Source: a virus
Reading direction: 5' to 3' (one strand)
IMG/VR virus record: IMGVR_UViG_3300025853_010749
Coordinates: 1 to 37,635 of that record
DNA length: 37,635 nt
Shown here: positions 27,958 to 33,570 of the stretch, piece after piece
How positions within the stretch are numbered: position 1 is the stretch's first letter
Layout of the letters: each line of letters opens with the position of its first letter
The notes under the pieces: model-generated
What the model was told of the DNA's origin: nothing
What the model saw: only the letters and a program-made list of their open reading frames with translations
Databases searched by the model: none
Position numbers and translations under genes: made by a program

Positions 27958-29754
27958 TTACTCTTTGTAAGCAACGAAACTTGAATTTGCAACATCAACA
28001 TCAAGGTAAACTTCACGAAGTGCCTTGATATCATTAGATAGTGGTTTTACTCTTACTGAAATTCTATTGTCTGTAAAGCTGCCTTTAATAATAGTCAAAT
28101 TGTATAATTTTACTTCACCTTTTGCGTAATCAATATCACCAATTTCTTTGTTCAGAACAACTTTTTCACCAGTTAGAGGGTCTAGTCTATATAGGACAAT
28201 TTTGCCATCCCTGTCTTCTAAATACACATCAAAATTGGGATACTCAGTAACTCTAAATGCAGTTGTAGAAAGGACTGGATCATCGCAATCTACATCAAAT
28301 GCATTCTGGAAACATACTTCATAATAGAAGGTTGAATTCAACTGAGGGAAGAAATCTTTCCTCATAGTTACAGATGTAAGATTAGATGTGATGCTACGAT
28401 CTGCATTATCAATAACACCTACTACTTTACTATACCTAAACTTACCGTTGAACTTCTCAACACTAGATGTATTCAAATAATCCTGAACTGCTCCAATTGC
28501 TTTGTCTCTAATTTGAGCAGGAGTCTGATCTGTGATTGACGTGTCATAGAAAATCTTGCTACTCAGTTCAACATAGAGAATAGATGGATCTAAAATCTCT
28601 GGTTGAATAGAAGCAACAACAAATTTCTTCAATTCTGCAATAATTTCATTCTTTGTAATAGATGTAAGGAATGCAGCATTTGTTGGTTTTAGTACAACAA
28701 AGACTTTACCATAACTTGGAGGATCTTGCTCCTCTCCTCCAAAGATAATGATATCACTTACTGCTGGATATACATTACGTACAATTGCATCATAATCACT
28801 TGCAGTCACAGCACGATTCTGCGTACCATAAGTTTTTGGTGCATTAAACTTGATCTTACTGATGGATTCCATCTCCTCACCACCAGAAGATGCAATAGTG
28901 GAATTGATCGTTACATCAAATGAATTTGGTGATACACCATCAGGATTCTCTAATACACCAGAGAATACAAATGTCTTTACTCCATTTGTCTCTGGTCCTG
29001 CAGTAGTAATATAAGAAACTTCTACTCTTGCTCCATTATCTAATTTCTTACCAATAACACCATCACCAAACAGAATCTCATATCTCTCATCATCAATCTC
29101 ATCTAAGAAAAAGATCTTTGATAATCCATCTACTCCTAAGATGTTATCAGATACCAAATATTCTTCGTTGAATGATCCACCAGTAGGAAATACCTTTACT
29201 CTAATCGTATTTGTATCAATATTCTGGTTATCTAGAATAAATCTCTGTGATTTTAATGCAGTATTGATTACAAATGTATTTGTGATCTGTGTTCCCTCTC
29301 TAATGGGAACATCTGTAAATACTGCAGTCTGATTTACAACTTGTGCCTTTACATCATCTAATACAACATATTGATAGATGTTATTATCAAACGAGGCAAT
29401 AAATCCCGTTCCTTTCTTCAATAATAACTCAGTATCAGTTGTTGGATTTGTATAATTTACAGTAAACGAAATATAAGCAGTAGGTGAAGTGATACTCTTC
29501 GGTCTGTATCCTAATTGCTTCGCTAATGCTACTACGTTGTCTCGTAAGGTGGCAGAATCTATGAATAGTTCATTCACCACCATGTTGGTGTTAAATGCCG
29601 TATAATACGTGTTATAGGCAAGAGTATCAATCAACACAGATAGTGCTGATCCTTCAAAGTCATAATCAGTAAAATCTGATTGTGCTCTAAGATAATCCTT
29701 TAGAGCATCTTTTATATCTTCAAAATCTAAGTTTGCAACCTGAGTATATGGCAT
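27958..29754 (-). CDS. 6: Baseplate wedge protein gp6 (baseplate J-like)
   Basis: 598 aa, close to T4 gp6 (660 aa). The N-terminal helices FEDIKDALKDYLRAQ and ALSVLIDTLAYNTYY, then MVVNELFIDSATLRDNVVAL and AKQLGYRP, are hallmarks of gp6/gpJ-type wedge proteins. The middle part has LFGDGVIGKKLDNGARVEV and the VTASDYDAIVRNVYP segment, also conserved. gp6 dimers connect neighbouring wedges into the baseplate ring. The ATG overlaps the gp25 stop by one base (TAATG), so translation is probably coupled; gp7-like follows after 4 nt. The gp25-gp6 pairing is a conserved feature of contractile injection systems. Confidence 0.92.
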   Translation of the reverse strand: MPYTQVANLDFEDIKDALKDYLRAQSDFTDYDFEGSALSVLIDTLAYNTYYTAFNTNMVVNELFIDSATLRDNVVALAKQLGYRPKSITSPTAYISFTVNYTNPTTDTELLLKKGTGFIASFDNNIYQYVVLDDVKAQVVNQTAVFTDVPIREGTQITNTFVINTALKSQRFILDNQNIDTNTIRVKVFPTGGSFNEEYLVSDNILGVDGLSKIFFLDEIDDERYEILFGDGVIGKKLDNGARVEVSYITTAGPETNGVKTFVFSGVLENPDGVSPNSFDVTINSTIASSGGEEMESISKIKFNAPKTYGTQNRAVTASDYDAIVRNVYPAVSDIIIFGGEEQDPPSYGKVFVVLKPTNAAFLTSITKNEIIAELKKFVVASIQPEILDPSILYVELSSKIFYDTSITDQTPAQIRDKAIGAVQDYLNTSSVEKFNGKFRYSKVVGVIDNADRSITSNLTSVTMRKDFFPQLNSTFYYEVCFQNAFDVDCDDPVLSTTAFRVTEYPNFDVYLEDRDGKIVLYRLDPLTGEKVVLNKEIGDIDYAKGEVKLYNLTIIKGSFTDNRISVRVKPLSNDIKALREVYLDVDVANSSFVAYKE

Positions 29755-30146
29755 TATCGTGTACGCTCTAAGAAGAATTCTACTGCTATTGGTGCATCAT
29801 CTCTTCCAATAATAGTATATGTCAATTCAACTTCATACCCATTATTCATTTCATCTGGTGTACATCTGATCGAATCTACATCAATTCGTGGTTCATAACG
29901 ATTCAATACATCACGAATCTCAGATCTGATGATACCAGCACTACCAAAATCTAATGGTTCAAATAATATATTCTGAATACCACATCCCAACTCTGGTTGA
30001 AATGGTCTTTCACCCTTTCTTGTAAGAAGCAATCCTGTTATTGCCTGAACAATAGCAGCTTTATCTTTTACAGTTACTAGATCATTCGTAACAGGATGCT
30101 TCTTAAATGTAACACTCAAATCCTTGAATGTCTGAAAGGTTGACAT
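29754..30146 (-). CDS. 25: Baseplate wedge protein gp25
   Basis: 130 aa, matching T4 gp25 (132 aa) and the gp25/lysozyme-like wedge family in length. Residues 40-68 contain LTRKGERPFQPELGCGI and LFEPLDF, the most conserved part of the family, and LNRYEPRIDV (81-90) follows. gp25 anchors the sheath-initiator end of the wedge beside gp6 and gp53. Despite the family's name, no lysozyme catalytic residues need be present. It heads the gp25-gp6-gp7-gp8 run, with a late promoter motif 25 nt upstream. No strong Shine-Dalgarno is visible before the ATG. Confidence 0.93.
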   Translation of the reverse strand: MSTFQTFKDLSVTFKKHPVTNDLVTVKDKAAIVQAITGLLLTRKGERPFQPELGCGIQNILFEPLDFGSAGIIRSEIRDVLNRYEPRIDVDSIRCTPDEMNNGYEVELTYTIIGRDDAPIAVEFFLERTR

Positions 30147-30170
30147 CTATACACAGCAATAGTCTGCAAT

Positions 30171-30178
30171 TATTTATT
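30171..30178 (-). promoter_or_regulatory. T4-type late promoter before gp25
   Basis: Reads AATAAATA on the minus strand, 24 nt upstream of the gp25 ATG (30146). It overlaps by one base the TGA stop (30178-30180) of the upstream 68 aa gene. Confidence 0.65.
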
Positions 30179-30384
30179 CACTCGTGCCATCGCTCTACAA
30201 AGTCATCAAACCCTCCAGAACCGCCACAGGGACGTGATAAACGATCTTCTGGTAGATCGTATAGTTCATCACGTTTCTTTGCCCTTCTGTGCTGTCTCAG
30301 GTACTTCTCACTATCATGTTCGGTGATAAGTGTTTTACCTTCTTCAAGAAATTCATTTCCTTTATCTACTGGGTATAATCCCAT
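30178..30384 (-). CDS. Small basic/acidic conserved hypothetical protein
   Basis: 68 aa, highly charged: a central basic patch (LRQHRRAKKRDELY, about 29-42) and a C-terminal GGSGGFDDFVERW. A GGAG Shine-Dalgarno lies 9 nt before the ATG, which supports this start. It sits between the 170 aa gene and gp25, and its stop overlaps the gp25 late promoter. A perfect inverted repeat just upstream could control its translation. I recognise no domain. Association with the baseplate operon suggests a role in late expression or assembly, but this is only positional. Confidence 0.7.
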   Translation of the reverse strand: MGLYPVDKGNEFLEEGKTLITEHDSEKYLRQHRRAKKRDELYDLPEDRLSRPCGGSGGFDDFVERWHE

Positions 30385-30396
30385 CCTTTTTCTCCG

Positions 30397-30411
30397 CTAG
30401 ATGTTATCTAG
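30397..30411 (-). promoter_or_regulatory. Hairpin just upstream of a ribosome binding site
   Basis: Minus strand CTAGAT-AAC-ATCTAG: a 6-bp perfect stem with a 3-nt loop, ending 1 nt before the GGAG that precedes the 68 aa gene. It could modulate ribosome access; with six A/T-containing pairs it is only moderately stable. Confidence 0.4.
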
Positions 30412-30463
30412 AACTTTTTAAGGGGTTACTATCCCTTTAAAGTCGGATTTTCGGTTTCGGCAC

Positions 30464-30976
30464 TCATGCCCAGTGATTATTCGGTCTCTCCCACCAGAAA
30501 TGTAAATCTTTCACAGTATCATCATAATATAGTGAAACCAGATCACTCTTATATTTACTACTTATATTCTCACAAAGTGATAACGTATAATAATTCTTCC
30601 CACAAAGATCATTATACTTCTTAATACAATCAGTAATCCATGTATAATTACCTCCTCGGATAACACCTGCTTCACATAATACAAAGTTATCCCACTCTAA
30701 TATCCACTGTGCAAGGTTTATCTCAAAGTCAATCCTATACTTCGTAATATCTTCATCAGGAAATGGCACATTGACTGCCTCAATATGAAAAATCTCCCGA
30801 TCCATTGATAATGAATGCGAGAGATGTTGGGTGACAATACTAGAATAATCAGGAGAAACACACAAAAAACATGTCTTACTTGGGTGTATATCCCAATCTG
30901 ACATCTGAATCTTGTATGTCATCTCCTGTATAAGTGCCATCTCTTTATCCTGTGAGATGAACAGTAAATCTTTCAT
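30464..30976 (-). CDS. Uncharacterised 170 aa protein, possibly phosphoribosyltransferase-like
   Basis: 170 aa, well-formed globular protein with alternating hydrophobic strands (TCFLCVSPDY, about 35-44) and a segment FVLCEAGVIRGGNYTW (98-113). The latter has the layout of a phosphoribosyltransferase PRPP loop (hydrophobic strand, two acidic or small residues, then a T/R-G-G turn), but the usual D-D pair is replaced by C-E, so activity cannot be assumed. The ATG overlaps the stop of the 48 aa gene by one base (TAATG), indicating coupling. A gap of 79 nt separates it from the 68 aa gene. The gene is certain as an ORF in context; the family suggestion is weak. Confidence 0.75.
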   Translation of the reverse strand: MKDLLFISQDKEMALIQEMTYKIQMSDWDIHPSKTCFLCVSPDYSSIVTQHLSHSLSMDREIFHIEAVNVPFPDEDITKYRIDFEINLAQWILEWDNFVLCEAGVIRGGNYTWITDCIKKYNDLCGKNYYTLSLCENISSKYKSDLVSLYYDDTVKDLHFWWERPNNHWA

Positions 30977-31122
30977 TACTTTCCTTGTCCTCTATATGCT
31001 TTACGTGCTTTGTTACGACTTGTTGCAGCATACTTTGTATGTTGCCCTTCACCCTGTCGTGTGCCCTTCGGTTTAGATTCAATAATCTGCTTACCGCTAA
31101 TTCCAACTTTGCTTCGTGCCAT
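30976..31122 (-). CDS. Small highly basic protein, 48 aa
   Basis: Reads MARSKVGISGKQIIE... and ends SRNKARKAYRGQGK. Of 48 residues about 14 are Lys or Arg with hardly any acidic residues, so it is strongly basic and likely binds nucleic acid or an acidic protein surface. It starts 2 nt after the stop of the PAAR-like gene, and its stop overlaps the next ATG (TAATG), so it fits the operon exactly. I remember proteins of this kind at the same place in marine T4-like phages, but this was not checked. Its function is unknown. Confidence 0.8.
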   Translation of the reverse strand: MARSKVGISGKQIIESKPKGTRQGEGQHTKYAATSRNKARKAYRGQGK

Positions 31123-31124
31123 AA

Positions 31125-31523
31125 CTATTCTCCTAAGGTTTGTGTTCCAATCTGTATTGTAGGATAACTAAACGGTCCTGTCAAGGTCCTTGGTGTTGAT
31201 ATCCCAGTCACTAAATCTGCCTCGTCTCCAGTAACTGCGAATAATTGTCCATTTATAAACACCGTCTTGTTTACTACTGGATCGATCCTTCGCATCCCTG
31301 GTTGACATGGCAAAGGTATTAATGGATTTATCTTTACTCCTGCTACACTCGCAGGCTGCGAGCTCGCAGGTAAATTCAACGAATTATATATCCTTGCTGG
31401 TTGTCCCTCTATAACAACATTAGGTGATACATACGGCGTACCTCCTAATGGCGCTGCAGCATATGCACAATTCCCATCAGTACTAGGTGTGTCTACTGTC
31501 TCTGGTCCAACAATATTTGGCAT
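31125..31523 (-). CDS. PAAR-like tail spike tip protein
   Basis: 132 aa. Two similar beta segments are visible, NVVIEGQPARI (35-45) and KTVFINGQLFAVTGDEADL (86-104); both resemble the PAAR motif strands (VFINGKPVA..GD). PAAR proteins form a small cone capping the gp5/VgrG spike, and T4 gp5.4 is the phage example. Its position just upstream of gp25 within the baseplate operon agrees. A strong ribosome binding site (GAGGAGATGAG) precedes the ATG. The 5' end overlaps the preceding coiled-coil gene by 31 nt. Metal-binding histidines are not evident, so this is a PAAR-like assignment rather than a proven one. Confidence 0.6.
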   Translation of the reverse strand: MPNIVGPETVDTPSTDGNCAYAAAPLGGTPYVSPNVVIEGQPARIYNSLNLPASSQPASVAGVKINPLIPLPCQPGMRRIDPVVNKTVFINGQLFAVTGDEADLVTGISTPRTLTGPFSYPTIQIGTQTLGE

Positions 31524-31699
31524 CTCATCTCCTCTATACTATTGTGCAAATAATCTAGAGTGTTTGACAAACTTTCATACTCACTCGCCTTCGGGCGCCT
31601 GTATGCTATCGTCGGTCTCTCTAATTCCCTCACCCTCTCCTCTAATACCTTCACCCTTTCCTCTAAGTCGCTCACTAGCTTCTCGTATGACTCGCTCAT
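31493..31699 (-). CDS. Coiled-coil protein (68 aa) overlapping two genes
   Basis: Begins MSESYEKLVSDLEERVKVLE, with a clear heptad pattern over residues 1-29 (DLEERVK, VLEERVR, ELERPT) encoded by three 21-bp DNA repeats. The second half (PTIAYRRPKASEYESLSNTL) is mixed. I chose the second of two in-frame ATGs because an AGGGGGG ribosome binding site lies 6 nt before it; the alternative start at 31705 adds two residues. It overlaps the PAAR-like gene by 31 nt and the 75 aa gene by 119 nt in another frame. Function unknown; perhaps a short trimeric or dimeric assembly factor. Confidence 0.6.
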   Translation of the reverse strand: MSESYEKLVSDLEERVKVLEERVRELERPTIAYRRPKASEYESLSNTLDYLHNSIEEMRCQILLDQRQ

Positions 31700-31808
31700 T
31701 ATCATCCCCCCTCATATATGCCTCTGCTGCTCTCGTCTCAAAACTATTACAAAATTCATCAAAATTATTCAGAATATTATCAAAGTCTCCATATCCGTCT
31801 TTTTTCAT
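31581..31808 (-). CDS. Hypothetical 75 aa protein overlapping the coiled-coil gene
   Basis: From ATG at 31808: MKKDGYGDFDNILNNFDEFC... then ETRAAEAYMRGDDNERVIRE. The first 47 residues look like a normal helical, acidic protein. The last part (GKGEGIRGEGEGIRETDDSI) comes from the 21-bp DNA repeats and reads as a low-complexity Gly/Glu stretch, so the C-terminus may be a by-product of the overlapping frame. An upstream in-frame TTG at 31850 is possible but has no ribosome binding site. The well-composed N-terminal half is the main support; function unknown. Confidence 0.5.
   Translation of the reverse strand: MKKDGYGDFDNILNNFDEFCNSFETRAAEAYMRGDDNERVIREASERLRGKGEGIRGEGEGIRETDDSIQAPEGE
31619..31681 (-). 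repeat. Three imperfect 21-bp tandem repeats read in two frames
   Basis: Units at 31619-31639, 31640-31660 and 31661-31681, each beginning CTCTAA on the plus strand. In one minus-strand frame they give coiled-coil heptads (DLEERVK/VLEERVR), in the other GKGEGIR/GEGEGIR. Confidence 0.75.
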
Positions 31809-31918
31809 GATTTTTTTCTGGGCAAATTTTTTTTCTTCAAAGGTTTTCAAAAATATTTAGAATACCTTGCGAACTTTGTGGGGAGAATTTTCATGGCGGA
31901 ATTTTTTATTTTTCGAAT

Positions 31919-31927
31919 ATTATAGCA
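31919..31927 (-). promoter_or_regulatory. Extended -10 promoter TGCTATAAT
   Basis: Minus strand TATGCTATAAT, a perfect TGnTATAAT extended -10, with no good -35 at 17 nt, as expected for that class. It would transcribe the small genes from 31808 and on into the tail-tip operon. The region 31809-31918 between it and the ATG is A+T-rich and holds no other gene that I can support. Confidence 0.6.
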
Positions 31928-32008
31928 TACAAAAAAGCCCCCTCTGGGAAACGTTTGTAGGTTAGGAAGGACCCATGAATTTCGCTCGGGCCCCCTAAGT
32001 ATAACAAA

Positions 32009-32030
32009 AGGGGCATAAAATACTGCCCCT
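32009..32030 (-). terminator. Intrinsic terminator after the HicA-like gene
   Basis: Minus strand AGGGGCA-loop-TGCCCCT (7-bp stem, 8-nt loop) followed by TTTGTTAT, 5 nt past the stop codon at 32036. The next stretch (31928-32008) holds no gene that I can support. Confidence 0.75.
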
Positions 32031-32035
32031 AAGTG

Positions 32036-32236
32036 TTACTGTGCTGCAGCGAGTGAGCGTCTACATTGCCTCTCAATCATCGACAGAGCATAGTTATCAG
32101 ATGGCGTTGCTGAGCATACCTGAATGAGGTTAAGTTTCTCGTGGCGATACTTCAAGTGCTTAGAGTTGCTCTCAAAGATGAAACCATACTTCTGCATGAT
32201 CTCGTCAACTGCCTTGCGATACTTTCGGTTGTTCAT
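32036..32236 (-). CDS. HicA/YcfA-like small protein
   Basis: 66 aa from ATG at 32236 (MNNRKYRKAVDEIMQKYGFI). The pattern KYGFIFESNSKHLKYRH, then a beta strand (LIQVCSA), TPSDNYALSMIERQCRR, resembles the small dsRBD-like fold of HicA toxins and phage relatives, in which a G-H-x-x-Y-R-H segment is followed by a strand and a helix. The conserved histidine and the YRH are present. No HicB antitoxin partner lies beside it, so it may be a solitary phage RNA-binding protein and not a toxin. A longer in-frame start at 32281 would run back through the previous hairpin and is less likely. An intrinsic terminator follows. Confidence 0.6.
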   Translation of the reverse strand: MNNRKYRKAVDEIMQKYGFIFESNSKHLKYRHEKLNLIQVCSATPSDNYALSMIERQCRRSLAAAQ

Positions 32237-32266
32237 TGAAGAGAAATGCGATGGGGTAGGATGGTG

Positions 32267-32277
32267 GGGCGCTGCCC
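32267..32277 (-). terminator. Short G+C hairpin directly after a stop codon
   Basis: GGGC-AGC-GCCC on the minus strand, starting at the base after the stop (32278-32280) of the 61 aa gene. Only a 4-bp stem, but it fits the pattern of hairpins after the neighbouring genes. No U-tract. Confidence 0.35.
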
Positions 32278-32463
32278 TCACCCGAACGTGGGCAGGGCGG
32301 CGATCGCTTCATCAGCGTACTTGTCAGCGAAGGCACCTGCCAACCATGCCGACTCGGTGGTGATGGGCACGTCGTTGCCCATGGTCTGGGCGCTGGTCTC
32401 AGTCTTGCGACCTGCCCATACGATCTGGCGGGTCTTGAGGCAGGAGGCGGGGGTGAGGATCAT
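32278..32463 (-). CDS. Hypothetical 61 aa protein
   Basis: Starts MILTPASCLKTRQIVWAGRK; the rest is rich in Ala and Thr (ESAWLAGAFADKYADEAIAAL). The C-terminal 25 residues are probably helical. G+C content is high, as in the neighbouring small genes. The leader (ACAGACAAACC before ATG) resembles the A/C-rich, SD-less leaders next door, which supports the start, although no clear -10 is visible at the usual distance. No family recognised. Confidence 0.6.
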   Translation of the reverse strand: MILTPASCLKTRQIVWAGRKTETSAQTMGNDVPITTESAWLAGAFADKYADEAIAALPTFG

Positions 32464-32491
32464 GGTTTGTCTGTCGGTTGGTGTGTGTGGT

Positions 32492-32503
32492 GGGGTTGCC
32501 CCC
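32492..32503 (-). terminator. GNRA-type hairpin directly after a stop codon
   Basis: Minus strand GGGG-GCAA-CCCC, a 4-bp stem closed by a GNRA tetraloop, abutting the stop codon (32504-32506) of the 66 aa gene. No U-tract. Confidence 0.4.
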
Positions 32504-32704
32504 TCAGCGAATCGGCACGTATTCTACAGCAACCAGAGAATAGAGGGGTTGCCCTTCGAAGGTGGCGCAGTCTGCATCCTCCAGACGCTCACGCAGCATG
32601 GCAGCATCTGTCTCTGCCTTCTCGCGGGTGGAGTAGAGGGCGAACAACTCAGGGCGATCGTAATAGTCGTTGCCCGTGGTGAAGATTGCGTAGACTTCGT
32701 TCAT
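32504..32704 (-). CDS. Hypothetical 66 aa protein
   Basis: Starts MNEVYAIFTTGNDYYDRPEL and contains LYSTREKAETDAAMLRERLE, probably strand-turn-strand-helix, then a final strand (YSLVAVEYVPI). The pattern of short strands around a single charged helix resembles many small phage proteins that report on or modify host processes, but I recognise no family. The start is fixed by a -10 box (TACACT) 22 nt upstream and a leader with AGTTCGAACC. It has its own promoter and a hairpin right after its stop, so it is probably a single-gene unit. Confidence 0.7.
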   Translation of the reverse strand: MNEVYAIFTTGNDYYDRPELFALYSTREKAETDAAMLRERLEDADCATFEGQPLYSLVAVEYVPIR

Positions 32705-32726
32705 GGTGATGATGGTTCGAACTGTC

Positions 32727-32732
32727 AGTGTA
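32727..32732 (-). promoter_or_regulatory. Promoter -10 (TACACT) of the 66 aa gene
   Basis: 22 nt separate it from the ATG at 32704, the same spacing as in the other small genes. The leader contains AGTTCGAACC. No -35 consensus. Confidence 0.55.
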
Positions 32733-32744
32733 GCATGGGGGGGG

Positions 32745-32766
32745 GCGACCCCTCAGTGACGGTCGC
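32745..32766 (-). terminator. Hairpin spanning a stop codon
   Basis: Minus strand GCGACC-loop-GGTCGC (6 bp, 10-nt loop), followed by a run of C. It covers the stop (32753-32755) of the 57 aa gene and lies just upstream of the next -10. Confidence 0.45.
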
Positions 32767-32926
32767 TGATGTTGATCGTCTCGGTGGGGGCAGCAGCAGG
32801 GAAGGGGAAGGGGCGACCCTCAGCGAACGCCTGACGGTTGGCGGCAGACCGTGCCATCATGGCGTTGTGCTGCTGCGTGTAGGTTGCCATGATGGCGGCG
32901 AGGTCAACGGTCTTGGTGTTGGTCAT
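32753..32926 (-). CDS. Hypothetical 57 aa protein
   Basis: Starts MTNTKTVDLAAIMATYTQQH; Ala-, Met- and Gln-rich helix (about 8-36, containing NAMMARSAANRQAFAEG), then a Pro/Phe-rich turn (RPFPFPAAAP) and a short tail ending INISDRH. The start is set by TATAAT 22 nt upstream. The in-frame extension upstream runs through the promoter and is not expected to be transcribed. No family recognised; likely a small helical effector expressed early. Confidence 0.65.
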   Translation of the reverse strand: MTNTKTVDLAAIMATYTQQHNAMMARSAANRQAFAEGRPFPFPAAAPTETINISDRH

Positions 32927-32948
32927 CGTGGTCGTTTGAACTGAGGTC

Positions 32949-32954
32949 ATTATA
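32949..32954 (-). promoter_or_regulatory. Promoter (TATAAT) of the 57 aa gene
   Basis: Consensus -10 preceded by CGTGCC and, 17 nt upstream, CCCTGAAA in the -35 position. That segment is also the 3' arm of the hairpin at 32975-32996. Leader of 22 nt with AGTTCAAACGACC and no Shine-Dalgarno. Confidence 0.75.
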
Positions 32955-32974
32955 GGCACGGGTGAGGCAGGTTT

Positions 32975-32996
32975 CAGGGTGCTGGTGGGCACCCTG
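32975..32996 (-). terminator. 8-bp hairpin shared by terminator and promoter
   Basis: Minus strand CAGGGTGC-CCACCA-GCACCCTG, a perfect 8-bp stem, 7 nt after the stop of the 61 aa gene above it (33004). Its 3' arm supplies the -35-like CCCTG of the next promoter. No U-tract. Confidence 0.55.
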
Positions 32997-33003
32997 GCGA
33001 TCG

Positions 33004-33189
33004 TCACATCACGTAGACGCCGTGCTGCTGATAGTGGGCAGGGTAATTCTGACGCCAGTTGGTGAGACGTGCCACCAGCACCTCATCATCAGAGCGGTGA
33101 TGGAGTTCCACTAACCACTGAGGGATGCTGCCATGCTCTGCCTCAAACATGGCGAGCAGGGAAGCGATGATGCGAGAGCGGTTGATCAT
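33004..33189 (-). CDS. Hypothetical 61 aa protein
   Basis: Starts MINRSRIIASLLAMFEAEHG, followed by SIPQWLVELHHRSDDEVLV and ARLTNWRQNYPAHYQQHGVY. It looks all-helical, with several His and Trp and no transmembrane segment. The start follows a TATAAT-22 nt-ATG arrangement identical to that of its neighbours; a reading that starts upstream would include the promoter. It is flanked by hairpins on both sides, so it is probably a single-gene transcript. G+C-rich. No family recognised. Confidence 0.7.
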   Translation of the reverse strand: MINRSRIIASLLAMFEAEHGSIPQWLVELHHRSDDEVLVARLTNWRQNYPAHYQQHGVYVM

Positions 33190-33211
33190 GGGGGTCGTTT
33201 GAACTTCAGTC

Positions 33212-33217
33212 ATTATA
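33212..33217 (-). promoter_or_regulatory. Promoter (TATAAT) of a 61 aa gene
   Basis: CGTGCC-TATAATGAC, leader with AGTTCAAACGACC, 22 nt to the ATG at 33189. The -35 position is occupied by the hairpin at 33228-33245 in place of CCCTGAAA. Confidence 0.75.
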
Positions 33218-33227
33218 GGCACGGGGT

Positions 33228-33245
33228 GGGGGCATCCCTGCCCCC
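33228..33245 (-). terminator. 7-bp G+C hairpin between two small genes
   Basis: Minus strand GGGGGCA-GGGA-TGCCCCC, a perfect 7-bp stem with a 4-nt loop, 11 nt past the stop of the 62 aa gene (33257) and 10 nt before the next TATAAT. No U-tract. Confidence 0.6.
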
Positions 33246-33256
33246 TAGTGTACACC

Positions 33257-33445
33257 TTACAGATTGCCCATCAGGGCATTGGCGATGATGTCAGCAGCAC
33301 CTGCCAGATCATCACGAACGATCAAGCGCAGCATCTCAGCACCCTCAGTAGTCTGGTGGAGATTGCGAACGTGCCCATCAGCAGCATGGGGGCAGTTGGC
33401 GTGCACGAGAGCGATTGCGAGAGCGGTGGATTCGGTCAGGTTCAT
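33257..33445 (-). CDS. Hypothetical 62 aa protein
   Basis: Starts MNLTESTALAIALVHANCPH and continues AADGHVRNLHQTTEGAEMLR and LIVRDDLAGAADIIANALMG; mainly helical, rich in Ala, His and Asp. It is the only one of this group with a purine-rich element before the ATG (AAGGAA), although its leader and 22-nt spacing match the others. It overlaps no supported gene, and a stable hairpin follows its stop. Its function is not known. Confidence 0.68.
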   Translation of the reverse strand: MNLTESTALAIALVHANCPHAADGHVRNLHQTTEGAEMLRLIVRDDLAGAADIIANALMGNL

Positions 33446-33467
33446 TTCCTTGGTTTGAACTGATGTC

Positions 33468-33473
33468 ATTATA
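33468..33473 (-). promoter_or_regulatory. Promoter (TATAAT) of the 62 aa gene
   Basis: CGTGCC-TATAATGAC with CCCTGAAAA about 17 nt upstream and TTGAGAAAT further upstream, both shared with the promoter at 34330. 22 nt to the ATG at 33445. Confidence 0.75.
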
Positions 33474-33570
33474 GGCACGGGTCAGGGCACTTTTCAGGGC
33501 ATGTTGTGCCAATTTCTCAAGTGGTTGCCAGTCTGCCTTGGGGAGATAAGGCATCGAGTAATGTGCCATG

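Noticed and set aside
30418-30440. Inverted repeat TTAAGGGG / CCCTTTAA as a terminator after the 170 aa gene
   Set aside because: On the minus strand, where the genes run, it has an A-C mismatch in the middle and is followed by A-rich sequence, so it is not a convincing terminator.
31489-31925. Two plus-strand frames of about 120 codons opposite the PAAR-like and coiled-coil genes
   Set aside because: Ser/Leu/Pro- and Phe-rich shadows of minus-strand coding sequence with no ribosome binding site; one ends in an A+T-rich gap as a run of Phe.
31928-32008. G+C-rich stretch with GGGCCC and GGGTCC segments that at first suggested a tRNA
   Set aside because: No cloverleaf forms: no T-arm consensus, no anticodon stem and no matching acceptor arms. 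The run of T after GGGGGC looks like a terminator but lacks a complementary arm.
32246-32944. Long plus-strand open frame of 232 codons
   Set aside because: It lies opposite four minus-strand genes, has low-complexity Gly/Val/Arg content typical of the reverse of G+C-rich coding DNA, and crosses their promoters and hairpins.
33190-33255. N-terminal extensions reading MTEVQTT or MTSVQT in several small genes
   Set aside because: These come from translating the repeated promoter (the ATG lies inside TATAATGAC). The expected RNA starts downstream, so the shared peptide is an artefact and not a conserved leader peptide.
33378-33569. Minus-strand frame starting MAHYSMPYLPKADW
   Set aside because: It runs through the promoter at 33468 and overlaps the 62 aa gene in another frame; the basic low-complexity end and lack of a start signal argue against it, although the first 35 residues look protein-like.
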